Assembly (NCBI GenBank): GCA_031426215.1
Contig: JANPKU010000096.1
Coordinates: 1 to 52,657, forward strand
Source of the DNA: Sva-07 sp031426215
Lineage (GTDB): Bacteria; Actinomycetota; Acidimicrobiia; Acidimicrobiales; Ilumatobacteraceae
DNA: 52,657 nucleotides
Direction: 5' to 3'
Part shown: positions 25,378 to 34,350 of the stretch, one piece after another
Layout of the letters: every line of letters begins with the position of its first letter
Position numbering within the stretch: position 1 is the stretch's first letter
Made by a program: the position numbers and the translations under genes
Notes under the pieces: model-generated
What the model was told of the DNA's origin: nothing
What the model saw: only the letters and a program-made list of their open reading frames with translations
Database searches by the model: none

Positions 25378-27942
25378 ATGAGCAGCGCGACCGACTCCGA
25401 GTCACCATGGGCATCCACGGTGGTTCTCGGTAATGGCGACACGGTGTTCATTCGACCCCTGACCACCGACGACCGTCCTGCGCTCGCCGAGTTCCACAAG
25501 CGGCAGTCCTCCGAGAGCATCTACCGCAGGTTCTTCTCACCCAAGCCCGAGCTGAGCCAGAAGGAACTCCTTCATTTCACCGATGTCGACATGGTCGACC
25601 GGGCCGCGTTGGCCGTCGAATCGCACGACGAGTTCATCGCATGGGCAAGCTACGAGCGTTGGCCTGGTCGAAATGAGGCCGAGGCCGCATTCATGGTGAG
25701 CGATTCACATCAGGGCGCCGGGATCGCCACGTTGCTCCTCGAACACCTGGCCGCAATCGCACGAAGCAACGGCATCGAACGATTCACCGCCGAAGTGTTG
25801 GGCGACAATCGCGCGATGCTCGCCGTGTTCGCCAAAGCCGGTTGGCCACTGCAGCGTCGGTTCGACTCGGGTGTTGTCGACCTCGACTGGGAACTGGCCG
25901 ACACCGATGAGTTCCTGGACAGCGTCGAGCGGCGAGAACAGCGGGCGGACTCGCGTGCTGTCGCGCGGATCCTGCTGCCTCGTGCCATCGCCGTCATCGG
26001 CGCATCCGAACGACCCGGGTCGGTCGGCGACGCCATTTGGCGACACGTCGCCCAGAGCGTAGAGGTGCCGATCTACGCAGTGAATCCGCGCCACGACGAG
26101 GTCCACGGACATTCGTGCAGTCGAACGATCGCCGAACTTCCCGACGAAGTGTCGTTGGCCGTCATCGCGGTGCCGGCACGAGATCTCGACACCACGATCG
26201 ATGCGTGCATCGCCAAACGAATGCGCGGTGCCGTGATCGTCACCTCGGTCGACGGCACCGACATCGACGTGACCGCGCTGGTCACCCGCGCTCGACGCAA
26301 CGGCTTACGGATCATCGGACCGTCGAGCATGGGAATTGCATCGCCTCGCCCGGAAACACGACTTCAGGCGGCGCTCGTCGATGTTGCGTTGCCAGCCGGA
26401 GGGCTCGCGATCTCGATGCAGTCGGGCTCGCTGGGGGGCTCCTTGCTGCGCAAGGCGCGAGAAGTCGGCCTCGGCGTGTCGTGGTTCGTGTCGCTCGGCG
26501 ACAAGAGCGACATCTCGGCGAACGACCTCCTGCAGTTCTGGGAGCAGGACGACAACACCAACATCATCGCGATGTACACCGAGTCGTTCGGCAACCCACG
26601 CAAGTTCGCCCGCATCGCCAGACGAGTGTCACGTACCAAGCCGATCGTCGCCGTGCGAACAGGCGTCGCTGCCTCAGGTGAGATGGGGGGCGCCCTGTAT
26701 CAGCAGGCCGGGTTGATCGAGGTTCCCACCGTGCCCGCCTTACTCGAGACCGTTCGGGTGATGGCGACCCAACCCGTGCTCGAAGGGCCCCGTGTCGCTG
26801 TGGTCACCAATTCTCGCAGCCCGGGCACGCTCGCCAGGGCGGCACTCGAATCGGCCGGGCTCGAACCGGTGGACGGACCGCTGATGCTGAACTGGAGCGC
26901 TGCATCCTCCGACTACCCCGCTGCCATCGCGGCGGCGCTCGACAGCGATGCAGTCGACGGCGTGCTGGTGATCTATGCGCCAGCGGTCGCCGAGGACGTC
27001 GATGCAGCGGCCCGCGACATCGACGTCGAGGCACGAAGCGCTTCCAAGCCGGTGGTCGCCGTGCTGCTCGGCGGCGCAGACGGGCCGGTCACACCAGGCT
27101 CGAACGTGCCGGCGTTCTCGTTTCCCGAACAGGCCGCCGCCGTTCTCGGACGTTCGTACGCCTACGCCCAGTGGCGACGCGCCGAGGAGAACGCCCCGCC
27201 GGACATCGCGAGGACGGTCAACCCGGCTGTCGCTCATGCGATCATCATCGAAGCTGTGAGCAGCTACGACGCCGACAGCGGAATCGAAGCTCAGGTCGAC
27301 CTTTCCACGAAACGTCGTCTGCTCGCGACCTACGGCATCGACATGGCAGCGGCAACGGAGACCAGCCCCGACGACGCAGTTCGTGCTGCGCACGAGATCG
27401 GGTTCCCGGTCGCGGTGAAGGCCGTCCGCCGTCGGCCGGGGCGGTCAGCTCGCGCCGGTGTGGCCCTCGATCTCGCACGAGACGACGACGTCACGGAGGC
27501 GATCGGCGTCATGCGCGAGTCGCTCGGCGACGACGCACGAGAACTCATCGTGCAGGCAATGACATCCCCCGGCGTCGACGTGCGTATTCGCTGCGAACAC
27601 GACGACCGTCTGGGCGCCATCGTCTCGGTCGGCCTCGGCGGCGCTCAAGCCGATGCGATCGATGATCGTGCGAGCCGATTGGCGCCCGTGTCGCCTGCGA
27701 GCGCCACCACGATGCTCACCGAGACGCGCCTCACCGCAGCGCTCGACACCGCCGGATTCGACTCCTCTGCGCTGGTCGATGCGATCGTCGCCGCCGCACA
27801 GCTTGCGTCGGATCACCCCGAGATCGCCGAACTCGACCTCAACCCGGTCATCGTGTCCGACGCCGGAGCGGTGGTCACCGACGCCTCGATCCGACTCGTA
27901 CCGAAGGTGGTCGACGACAGCCCGCTTCGTCGGCTCGACTGA
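25378..27942 (+). CDS. GNAT acetyltransferase fused to NDP-forming acyl-CoA synthetase-like module (Pat-like)
   Basis: An 854-residue fusion. Residues about 20-175 are a GNAT domain with the acetyl-CoA loop SHQGAGIATLLLEHL (H111-G115). A CoA-binding Rossmann domain follows (AIAVIGASERPGSVGDAIW, near 205), then succinyl-CoA-ligase-like domains (ISMQSGSLGGSLLRK, VSLGDKSDISANDLL, VAVVTNSRSPGTLARAA). A C-terminal ATP-grasp domain starts near 645 (KRRLLATYGIDMAAATETSP, GFPVAVKAVRRRPGRSA, AELDLNPVIVSDAG). The domains resemble protein lysine acetyltransferase Pat/YfiQ, but with the GNAT first. The expected GGGPG loop reads SRSPG, suggesting the synthetase half is regulatory. CATGCT lies 6 nt before the ATG. 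It is divergent from the deacetylase, and together they could control acetylation of metabolic enzymes. Confidence 0.9.
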   Translation: MSSATDSESPWASTVVLGNGDTVFIRPLTTDDRPALAEFHKRQSSESIYRRFFSPKPELSQKELLHFTDVDMVDRAALAVESHDEFIAWASYERWPGRNEAEAAFMVSDSHQGAGIATLLLEHLAAIARSNGIERFTAEVLGDNRAMLAVFAKAGWPLQRRFDSGVVDLDWELADTDEFLDSVERREQRADSRAVARILLPRAIAVIGASERPGSVGDAIWRHVAQSVEVPIYAVNPRHDEVHGHSCSRTIAELPDEVSLAVIAVPARDLDTTIDACIAKRMRGAVIVTSVDGTDIDVTALVTRARRNGLRIIGPSSMGIASPRPETRLQAALVDVALPAGGLAISMQSGSLGGSLLRKAREVGLGVSWFVSLGDKSDISANDLLQFWEQDDNTNIIAMYTESFGNPRKFARIARRVSRTKPIVAVRTGVAASGEMGGALYQQAGLIEVPTVPALLETVRVMATQPVLEGPRVAVVTNSRSPGTLARAALESAGLEPVDGPLMLNWSAASSDYPAAIAAALDSDAVDGVLVIYAPAVAEDVDAAARDIDVEARSASKPVVAVLLGGADGPVTPGSNVPAFSFPEQAAAVLGRSYAYAQWRRAEENAPPDIARTVNPAVAHAIIIEAVSSYDADSGIEAQVDLSTKRRLLATYGIDMAAATETSPDDAVRAAHEIGFPVAVKAVRRRPGRSARAGVALDLARDDDVTEAIGVMRESLGDDARELIVQAMTSPGVDVRIRCEHDDRLGAIVSVGLGGAQADAIDDRASRLAPVSPASATTMLTETRLTAALDTAGFDSSALVDAIVAAAQLASDHPEIAELDLNPVIVSDAGAVVTDASIRLVPKVVDDSPLRRLD

Positions 27943-27980
27943 TCGATCCGCAAGTTCCACTCATCGGCAACAATGGGAGC

Positions 27981-28571
27981 GTGGGTCTCGGCATCGTCAT
28001 TCCGCTCGTCGTTCTGCCCTTGGCGATCCTCAGCGCCTTCCTCTGGTATCGGCGCTCGATCGCTGCGCTGACGCCGACTGGTCCGAAGCCGCTGTCAGGA
28101 ACCCGCCTCACCGCAGAAGAGCTCCATCGAGCGCCGTCGCCGCCGTGGCGCACGGTCTACGAGATCGGCGGCGCCCTGGGCAACATCGATCACGTCATCG
28201 TCGGCCCACCCGGCGCCATCGCGATCACCACAGTGGTCGCCGACCGGCCAGATCCCGCTCAACTGCTCACCGCTCGCACCGACGCCCAACTCGTCAGCGA
28301 GGCGGCAATCACACGGGGCCCGATCGACGAGTTGCTCCGCACGATCGGCGCGTCCTGCAGTCGGTCGGCCACGGTCTACTGGGGTCGACCAACTCTGCGA
28401 CCCGCTGCCGACGACCTCGTCCACGGCAGCCAACTGGTCGAGGGCCAACGGATCAACGAGTGGATGGCGACCCTCATCGACCAGACCCCCACACCGCTCG
28501 ATCAGTTGCGGATCGACACGGTTTGGCGCACGATCGTGACAGGGATCGGTCGACCTGATCCGCTCACATGA
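27981..28571 (+). CDS. NERD-domain-like membrane protein
   Basis: 196 residues: an N-terminal transmembrane anchor (GIVIPLVVLPLAILSAFLWY) and a soluble domain that looks like a divergent NERD (nuclease-related) domain. The best evidence is WRTVYEIGGALGNIDHVIVG followed by PPGAIAITTVV, which matches the IDHVVVG-x2-G-x-fIE core. The usual metal/nuclease Glu-x-Lys is replaced by ITTVVA, so nuclease activity is doubtful. The GTG at 27981 has AACAAT exactly 6 nt upstream. It follows the GNAT fusion by 38 nt and may be transcribed separately. Confidence 0.6.
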   Translation: MGLGIVIPLVVLPLAILSAFLWYRRSIAALTPTGPKPLSGTRLTAEELHRAPSPPWRTVYEIGGALGNIDHVIVGPPGAIAITTVVADRPDPAQLLTARTDAQLVSEAAITRGPIDELLRTIGASCSRSATVYWGRPTLRPAADDLVHGSQLVEGQRINEWMATLIDQTPTPLDQLRIDTVWRTIVTGIGRPDPLT

Positions 28572-28603
28572 GGCACCCGGGTGTCGAGCACTAGCGTGCA
28601 GGC

Positions 28604-29953
28604 ATGACCTCCCCCGAAGAGTTCACCGGACCCACCACCGAGTTGTTGCAGGCGCTGATCCGCAACGCCTGTGTCAACGACGGTACGCCCGATTCGGGCA
28701 ACGAGACCCGCAACTCGGACCTGCTCGTGGGGTACCTTGAGGGCGCCGGTCTCGACGTCCAACGCTTCACCCCGAGAGCGGGACGCGACTCGATGGTCGC
28801 TCGTATCGAAGGATCGGATCCCGACGCCCCATCGCTGTGTCTGATGGGCCATACCGACGTAGTGCCGGTGAACCCCGACGGTTGGCGCGAGGACCCGTTC
28901 GGGGGTGCAGTGATCGACGGCGAAGTTTGGGGTCGAGGAGCGATCGACATGTTGAACCTCACGTCGTCGATGGCGGTTGCGTTCCGCCGGCTCGCAACCG
29001 AGGGCTTCCGCCCGAAGGGTGACCTCATCTACTTCGGCGTCGGCGATGAGGAAGCCGGTGGCACCTGGGGCGCCGAGTGGATGGCCGAGCAGCAGTGGGA
29101 TGCCATTGCCGCCGACTACGTGCTCACCGAACTCGGCGGTTGGTCGAGCACCGACGACCACGGCCATCGCACCGTGACAGTGAACGTCGGTGAGAAGGGA
29201 CTGGCGTGGCGACGCCTGCGCGTGCACGGAACACCCGGACACGGCTCGATGCCCTTCGGTGCGGACAACGCGCTCATCAAGGCTGCCGAGATCGTTCGTC
29301 GGCTGTCCGAATACCGTCCGGCAGCACACATCGACGACATCTGGCGTTCGCAAGTGGCGGCCATGGCCCTTCCAGAGGAATTACGCGACGGGCTCACGTC
29401 GACCGAACAGATCTATTCGACCCTCGAGCGGCTTCCTGTGCCGGTGGCACGCATGTGCCATGCGCAGACCCACGCCACCATCTCACCGAACGTGGCCCAC
29501 GGCGGTCAGAAGACCAATACCATCCCGGACGCCGTCGACCTCGACGTCGACATCCGAACCGTGCCGGGCACCACGCGCGCCGACGTCGACGCCATGTTGC
29601 GCGACGCCCTCGGGGATCTCTTCGACCAGGTGGACATCACGGTCCTGCAACACGGCGACCCCTCTGCCTCCGAGTTCGGACCGAGCAATCTGCTGTGGGA
29701 GACCGTCACCAAGCACACCCAAGTGGCGTATCCGGGCGCCGACCTCGTGCCCGGGTTGATCGTCGGCGGCACCGATGCCCGCTTCTACCGCGAGCGAGGG
29801 GTCACGGCGTACGGCGCCGGGCTGTTCTCGCCGAAGATGGATTTCGCCACGTTCGGTTCCCGTTTCCACGGCAACGACGAACGCATCGACGTCGACTCAC
29901 TCGGACTCTCCGGCAACTATTTCTACGGCATCGCCAAGGACCTGTGCGGCTGA
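28604..29953 (+). CDS. M20 family metallopeptidase/deacylase
   Basis: A 449-residue di-zinc hydrolase of the M20/M25/M40 family. The metal site begins with LCLMGHTDVVPVNPDGWRED (His and catalytic Asp near residue 85), then VWGRGAIDMLN (bridging Asp), VGDEEAGGTWGAEWM (catalytic Glu pair) and DARFYRERGVTAYG; the last ligand His is in FHGNDERIDV. The lid domain contains the conserved HGTPGHGSMP. Such enzymes cleave dipeptides, N-acyl amino acids or carbamoyl compounds; the exact substrate is open. TAGCGT lies exactly 6 nt before the ATG at 28604. The gene ends 7 nt before a terminator-like hairpin. Confidence 0.92.
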   Translation: MTSPEEFTGPTTELLQALIRNACVNDGTPDSGNETRNSDLLVGYLEGAGLDVQRFTPRAGRDSMVARIEGSDPDAPSLCLMGHTDVVPVNPDGWREDPFGGAVIDGEVWGRGAIDMLNLTSSMAVAFRRLATEGFRPKGDLIYFGVGDEEAGGTWGAEWMAEQQWDAIAADYVLTELGGWSSTDDHGHRTVTVNVGEKGLAWRRLRVHGTPGHGSMPFGADNALIKAAEIVRRLSEYRPAAHIDDIWRSQVAAMALPEELRDGLTSTEQIYSTLERLPVPVARMCHAQTHATISPNVAHGGQKTNTIPDAVDLDVDIRTVPGTTRADVDAMLRDALGDLFDQVDITVLQHGDPSASEFGPSNLLWETVTKHTQVAYPGADLVPGLIVGGTDARFYRERGVTAYGAGLFSPKMDFATFGSRFHGNDERIDVDSLGLSGNYFYGIAKDLCG

Positions 29954-29959
29954 AAACCG

Positions 29960-29977
29960 GAGGGGTCTCGACCCCTC
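29960..29977 (-). terminator. Intrinsic terminator for cofE, possibly bidirectional
   Basis: GAGGGGT (29960-29966), a 4-nt loop CTCG, and ACCCCTC (29971-29977) form a 7-bp stem. On the minus strand it is followed by CCGGTTTTC, a short T-run, so it should end transcription of cofE. On the plus strand it may also close the M20 gene. Confidence 0.65.
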
Positions 29978-29986
29978 AGTTCCAAT

Positions 29987-30739
29987 TCACCTGAACAGGT
30001 CGCGCTCGGAGTCGCGCAGCACCGGGGCCATCGAGGCGTTGTCGTCGGTCGCCCACTCGTAGCCACGCACGACGGCGACCGGCACCCGACTGGTGTTGCC
30101 CTTCACCAACTCGGCTGCGCCAGTGAGTTCGTCGACGGTACAGATTTCCTGCACTCGGAACTCGTGGCCGTGCGGATCGACCTCGCCGATGTAACTGCGC
30201 AACGGATGCATCCCTGCGACCCCGATGGCGATGTCGGTCTGGCCTTCACGCCACGGGCGACCGAAGGTGTCACTGATGATCACGGCCACGTCGACGCCGA
30301 GTTCGGCGAAGCGCTTCCGGAACCGGCGAGCAGATGCATCTGAGTCCTTCGGGAGCACGAGCACCCGCCCGTGAGCGCCGCTCGACGACTGGTCGACACC
30401 CGAGTTGGCGCAGCAGAAACCGTGGTGGGTCTCGGTGATCAGCACCGGGCCGATCTGGCGAATGATCCGCTTCGACTCTCGCAGCACCACCTCGACAACT
30501 CGTGGATCCTTGTCCCACCGCTCGGCCCACGACACCGCGAACGCCGACGGATCGACATCGTCGAGCTCGACGGCGCACCCCTCGGCTTTCGACACGATCT
30601 TCGAGGTGATCACCACGATGTCGCGGTCGACGAGTGGATCACCGTTCGCGCGAGACGCCTCGAAGATCTGGGCCGCCAGATCGTCGCCGGATTCGATCTC
30701 CGGGAGCCCGCCGACACCGACGACTTCGATGCGCGTCAT
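29987..30739 (-). CDS. cofE: Coenzyme F420-0:L-glutamate ligase
   Basis: A 250-residue CofE (the N-terminal half of actinobacterial FbiB). Motifs are VVGVGGLPEIESGDDLA, DIVVITSKIVSKAEGCAVEL, VLITETHHGFCCANSGVDQS, VLVLPKDSDASARRFRKRF, VAVIISDTFGRPWREGQTDI and AIGVAGMHPL, which carry the GTP and metal sites. It adds glutamates to F420-0. The C-terminal FMN domain of full FbiB is missing here, so it is a stand-alone CofE. The window shows no other F420 biosynthesis gene. It is divergent from menB, with 73 nt between starts. The ATG at 30739 has no obvious ribosome binding site. Confidence 0.95.
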   Translation of the reverse strand: MTRIEVVGVGGLPEIESGDDLAAQIFEASRANGDPLVDRDIVVITSKIVSKAEGCAVELDDVDPSAFAVSWAERWDKDPRVVEVVLRESKRIIRQIGPVLITETHHGFCCANSGVDQSSSGAHGRVLVLPKDSDASARRFRKRFAELGVDVAVIISDTFGRPWREGQTDIAIGVAGMHPLRSYIGEVDPHGHEFRVQEICTVDELTGAAELVKGNTSRVPVAVVRGYEWATDDNASMAPVLRDSERDLFR

Positions 30740-30812
30740 CGCTCAGGCAGAAAGATCGTTGACGTCGGCGTGCGGCATGGGCGAACGGTACCCGATGGGC
30801 CAACATGGGGTG

Positions 30813-31742
30813 ATGGCGAACGATGGCCCCTCCCCCGACGACACCGTGTCCGAGATCTTCGACCCTGCCGCGTGGCGAGTCGTCGACGGGTTCGAGTTCA
30901 CCGACATCACCTACCACCGCGCCGTCGATGCCGGCGTGGTGCGCATCGCGTTCGACCGTCCGGAGATCCGCAACGCCTTTCGGCCTCACACCGTCGACGA
31001 GTTGTACACGGCGCTCGACCACGCCCGCATGTCCACCGATGTCGGATGCGTGCTGCTCACGGGCAACGGCCCGTCGCCCAAGGACGGCGGCTGGGCGTTC
31101 TGTTCCGGCGGCGATCAGCGCATCCGCGGCAAGGACGGTTACAAGTACGCCGCCGACGAAACCGCCGACACCATCGAGCCCGGCCGAGCCGGGCGGCTGC
31201 ACATCCTCGAAGTGCAACGTCTGATCCGCTTCATGCCCAAGGTCGTGATCTGTGTGGTGCCCGGGTGGGCAGCCGGCGGCGGGCACTCGCTCCATGTGGT
31301 GTCCGATCTCACGCTGGCCAGCACCGAGCACGCTCGCTTCAAGCAGACCGACGCCGACGTCGCCAGCTTCGACGGTGGCTTCGGCTCGGCGTATCTCGCC
31401 AGGCAAGTGGGCCAGAAGTTCGCACGGGAGATCTTCTTCCTCGGCCGCGAGTACACCGCCGACGACATGGTGGCGATGGGTGCCGTCAACGCCTCGATCC
31501 CCCACCGTGAACTCGAGGCGACGGCGTTGCAGTGGGGCCGCGAGATCTGCGCGAAGAGCCCCACGGCGCAACGGATGCTCAAGTTCTCGTTCAACCTCAT
31601 CGACGACGGCCTCGTCGGCCAGCAAGTGTTCGCCGGTGAGGCCACCCGCCTCGCCTACGCCTCCGATGAGGCTCAGGAGGGACGCGACAGCTTCCTCGAG
31701 AAGCGCCCAGCCGACTGGTCGCCCTACCCGTACCACTTCTGA
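30813..31742 (+). CDS. menB: 1,4-dihydroxy-2-naphthoyl-CoA synthase
   Basis: MenB closes the second ring of the menaquinone head group from o-succinylbenzoyl-CoA. The 309-residue crotonase-fold protein has ITYHRAVDAGVVRIAFDRPE, RNAFRPHTVDEL, the MenB-specific GWAFCSGGDQRIRGKDGY, VPGWAAGGGHSLHVVSDLTL (oxyanion hole) and DVASFDGGFGSAYLARQVG. The C-terminal KRPADWSPYPYHF is typical. The ATG at 30813 has CAACAT exactly 6 nt before it, and the N-terminus of about 30 residues before the fold matches actinobacterial MenB. Its stop overlaps the next start (TGATG), so it is coupled to trmH. Confidence 0.96.
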   Translation: MANDGPSPDDTVSEIFDPAAWRVVDGFEFTDITYHRAVDAGVVRIAFDRPEIRNAFRPHTVDELYTALDHARMSTDVGCVLLTGNGPSPKDGGWAFCSGGDQRIRGKDGYKYAADETADTIEPGRAGRLHILEVQRLIRFMPKVVICVVPGWAAGGGHSLHVVSDLTLASTEHARFKQTDADVASFDGGFGSAYLARQVGQKFAREIFFLGREYTADDMVAMGAVNASIPHRELEATALQWGREICAKSPTAQRMLKFSFNLIDDGLVGQQVFAGEATRLAYASDEAQEGRDSFLEKRPADWSPYPYHF

Positions 31743-32536
31743 TGGACCTGATCCTGATCGAGGATCCCGACGACCACCGCTACCGTCAGTTCCGCCTCAA
31801 CGAACGAGGATTGGCCAGTCGGGCCGACAAACGCGACGACGCGGGTGCCGGCATGTTCCTTGCCGAAGGTGACCTCGTGGTCGAACGTGCGGTCGCCGCA
31901 GGGTGCCGTCCGGTCGCCGCCCTGGTCGACATCGATCGGGTACCCGACATCGTCGGAGCACTCGACTGCCCCGTCTACGGCGGCGGCACCGCGGTGCGAA
32001 GCATCGTTGCGCAGCTCGGAATCCCGCTGTCGATCATCGCCCTCTTCGATCGGCCGGCCCGACCGACCGTTGCCGAGCTGGCTGCGACGTCGCATCGGCT
32101 GGTGATCGTCGAGGCCGTCGACAACCCGACCAATATCGGCTCGATCATTCGCAACGCCGCGGCCCTCGGCTGGGACGGCCTCATCCTCGACCACACGAGC
32201 GCCGACCCACTGTCGCGCCGTTCGCTCCGTGTCGGTATGGGGACCGCCTTCTCGCTTCCGCACGCACGCACCACCGATCTGACGAACGAGCTGAAGTCGC
32301 TGACCGGCATCGAGCTCTACGCCATGACCCCAGACCCCCGAGCGGTGCCCATCGGGTCGATCACACCGGGCGAACGAGTCGGCATCATGATCGGTTCGGA
32401 GCGCTCCGGACTCAGCGACGGGCTCATCGCCCTCGCCACGCCGGTTCGCATCCCCATGGCGCCGGGTGTCGACTCGCTCAATGCAGCTGCGGCCACGGCC
32501 GTGGCATGCTTCGCGCTCGGTCGACACCTGAGTTGA
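31742..32536 (+). CDS. TrmH/SpoU-family RNA 2'-O-methyltransferase
   Basis: A 264-residue SPOUT methyltransferase. The knot motifs are NPTNIGSIIRNAAALGWD (motif 1, about residues 124-141), GIMIGSERSGLSDGL (motif 2) and RIPMAPGVDSLNAAAATAVA (motif 3). The N-terminal 110 residues form the substrate-binding domain seen in rRNA or tRNA 2'-O-methyltransferases. The exact target nucleotide cannot be told. The ATG overlaps the menB stop by 1 nt, and purU follows after 16 nt, so all three appear to form one unit without metabolic connection. Confidence 0.93.
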   Translation: MDLILIEDPDDHRYRQFRLNERGLASRADKRDDAGAGMFLAEGDLVVERAVAAGCRPVAALVDIDRVPDIVGALDCPVYGGGTAVRSIVAQLGIPLSIIALFDRPARPTVAELAATSHRLVIVEAVDNPTNIGSIIRNAAALGWDGLILDHTSADPLSRRSLRVGMGTAFSLPHARTTDLTNELKSLTGIELYAMTPDPRAVPIGSITPGERVGIMIGSERSGLSDGLIALATPVRIPMAPGVDSLNAAAATAVACFALGRHLS

Positions 32537-32552
32537 ATTCACAGGTAGAACG

Positions 32553-33419
32553 ATGACCGTGTCCGCCGTCCTGCTGCTCTCGTGCCCCGACCAACCAGGT
32601 GTCGTCGCCGCCACAGCCCAGTTTCTCGCCGATCATTGCGGCAACATCGTGCACGCCGAACAGCACGTCGACCCAGGCAACGAGAACCGCGACGCCGTCT
32701 TCTTCCAGCGTGTCGAGTTCGACCTCGACGGATTCGGCCTCGATCGCCACGACATCGTCGGCGCCTTTGCGCCGATCGCCGATCGCCTCGCCATGACGGT
32801 CGATCTCCGCTTCACCGACACACCAACCCCGACGGCGCTGATGGCGTCGAAGCAGCCGCACTGCCTGTACGACCTGCTCACCCGTTGGCGCAGCGGCGAG
32901 CTGCCGATGGACCTTCGGGTCATCGTGTCGAATCACCCTGACCACGCCGGCATCGCCGAACACATGGGCGTGCCGTACCTGCACCTCCCCGTCACGCCGG
33001 ACACCAAGCCCGAGCAGGAGACCCAGGTACTCGCCGCACTCGGCGACCATGGCGTCGAGTTGGTCGTGATGGCTCGCTACATGCAGATCCTCAGCGATCG
33101 TTTCGTCGCGGCGCACCCGAATCGGATCATCAACATCCACCATTCGTTCCTGCCGGCGTTCATCGGTGCGAACCCGTACCGTCAGGCGTTCGATCGCGGG
33201 GTGAAGCTGATCGGCGCGACCGCTCACTACGCCACCGCCGACCTCGACGAGGGTCCGATCATCGAGCAGGACACCGCACACGTCACCCATCGAGACGACG
33301 TCGCCCGGCTCACCTCGCGCGGACGGGACCTCGAAACGATCGTGCTCGCCCGCGCCGTGCGTGCTCATCTCGAGCATCGCGTGATCGTCCACGGCCGCAA
33401 AACCGTCGTCTTCTCCTGA
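32553..33419 (+). CDS. purU: Formyltetrahydrofolate deformylase
   Basis: PurU hydrolyses 10-formyl-THF to formate and THF. The 288-residue protein has an N-terminal ACT domain (LLLSCPDQPGVVAATAQFLA) and a C-terminal formyltransferase-like domain with VIVSNHPDH, VVMARYMQILSDRF, IINIHHSFLPAFIGANPY and GATAHYATADLDEGPIIEQD, which supply the catalytic Asn, His and Asp. AGGTAG precedes the ATG closely. The stop codon is inside the left arm of a 49-bp palindrome that separates it from the convergent ABC exporter. Confidence 0.96.
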   Translation: MTVSAVLLLSCPDQPGVVAATAQFLADHCGNIVHAEQHVDPGNENRDAVFFQRVEFDLDGFGLDRHDIVGAFAPIADRLAMTVDLRFTDTPTPTALMASKQPHCLYDLLTRWRSGELPMDLRVIVSNHPDHAGIAEHMGVPYLHLPVTPDTKPEQETQVLAALGDHGVELVVMARYMQILSDRFVAAHPNRIINIHHSFLPAFIGANPYRQAFDRGVKLIGATAHYATADLDEGPIIEQDTAHVTHRDDVARLTSRGRDLETIVLARAVRAHLEHRVIVHGRKTVVFS

Positions 33420-33466
33420 AATTGCCCCCGATCGTGACGCTCAGCGTCACGATCCCGGGCAATTTC
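33418..33466. terminator. 49-bp near-perfect palindrome between convergent genes
   Basis: Arms 33418-33441 and 33443-33466 are 24 nt each around a single central base, with two opposed C-C/G-G mismatched positions. The left arm begins inside the purU stop. As RNA it would be a very stable hairpin in both directions, so it likely ends both purU and the ABC permease transcripts. It has the ATTTCGGGT end that also occurs in the repeat at 9677-9732. Confidence 0.7.
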
Positions 33467-33478
33467 GGGTTGGCAGGT

Positions 33479-33502
33479 GGGGTTGGGTGGCGTTGGGTGG
33501 GG
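33479..33502 (+). other. G-quadruplex-capable G-run cluster
   Basis: Four runs of three or four G with loops TT, TGGCGTT and T fit the standard G-quadruplex pattern on the plus strand. It sits just after the palindrome, 9 nt before the stop of the convergent permease gene, in a G/T-rich tract from 33467 to 33510. Position suggests a role in transcription ending. Confidence 0.5.
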
Positions 33503-33510
33503 TTGGCGGG

Positions 33511-34350
33511 TCAGTCGGTGGTGGCGGCCACGGCGGAGCGACGTGAACGGCGGCCTCGGGAGGCGCTGCCGCTGGGCTCCCAGGTGAACCGGGTGAGCGC
33601 CACAGCGAGCCCGGCAGCGCCCCATCCTGCGATGAACGCAAGGTTGGCCCAATCGAAGGCAGGAGCATCGACGAACGGCGTGAAGCAGGCCTGGAACGAC
33701 TCGGCGAAGGCCTTGAGTGGGAAGATCCCTCCGATGATCTCGATCCAGCGTGGAGCGTCGTCGACCTGGATGAAGATGTTCGACACGAACGCCAGCGGCA
33801 GGATGATCGCATTGGCGGCGGCCGATGCGGAGCTCGCCGACTTGATGACTGCAGCGAGGGCCATGCCGAGCGCAGCGAACGATCCGACTCCGACCAGGAA
33901 CGTCACGAAGGCAGCCGGCATCTTCGCTGGCTCGATCTCGAGGTCGTAAGCGACCACACCGAGCGTGAGCATCAGCATCACGCCGGCAAAGGCGATGATC
34001 ACCGCCGACAAGATGAACCCTGAGAGGTAGGTCCACGTCGGCAGCGGTGTCCCGCGCCAGCGCTTCAGCACACCTTCGTCTCGTCGGATCGGAACCATGT
34101 TGGCCAGGTTCGTGAAGGTCGCCGACACCGCGGTGAACGCGGCAAGACCACCGGTGTAGAACTGTTGCGCCGTCCAGTCGCCGTCCGGGGTGGAGATCAC
34201 TCCGTCGCCGAACAGCGCGTTGAACAGCACCAGCATGATCAGCGGCAGCCCGAGCGTGAAGAACACCGCCACCGGGATGCGCCAGAACGACACCAGTTGA
34301 TACCGGGTCTGAACGGCGACCAGACGAATCGTCGACGGGAACGTGCTCAC
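33511..34350 (-). CDS. ABC-2 type transporter permease
   Basis: A 279-residue membrane subunit with six predicted spans: RIPVAVFFTLGLPLIMLVLF near residue 24, then FTAVSATFTNLANM, FILSAVIIAFAGVMLMLTLG, FVTFLVGVGSFAALGMALAA, AIILPLAFVSNIFI and LAFIAGWGAAGLAVAL. RRDEGVLKRWRGTPL is the cytoplasmic coupling motif of ABC-2 exporters. The C-terminus is Ser/Arg-rich (SGSASRGRRSRRSAV). The GTG at 34350 overlaps the stop of the ATPase gene by 4 nt (GTGA), which decides the start. The exported substrate is unknown; antibiotic or lipid export is common for this type. Confidence 0.9.
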   Translation of the reverse strand: MSTFPSTIRLVAVQTRYQLVSFWRIPVAVFFTLGLPLIMLVLFNALFGDGVISTPDGDWTAQQFYTGGLAAFTAVSATFTNLANMVPIRRDEGVLKRWRGTPLPTWTYLSGFILSAVIIAFAGVMLMLTLGVVAYDLEIEPAKMPAAFVTFLVGVGSFAALGMALAAVIKSASSASAAANAIILPLAFVSNIFIQVDDAPRWIEIIGGIFPLKAFAESFQACFTPFVDAPAFDWANLAFIAGWGAAGLAVALTRFTWEPSGSASRGRRSRRSAVAATTD

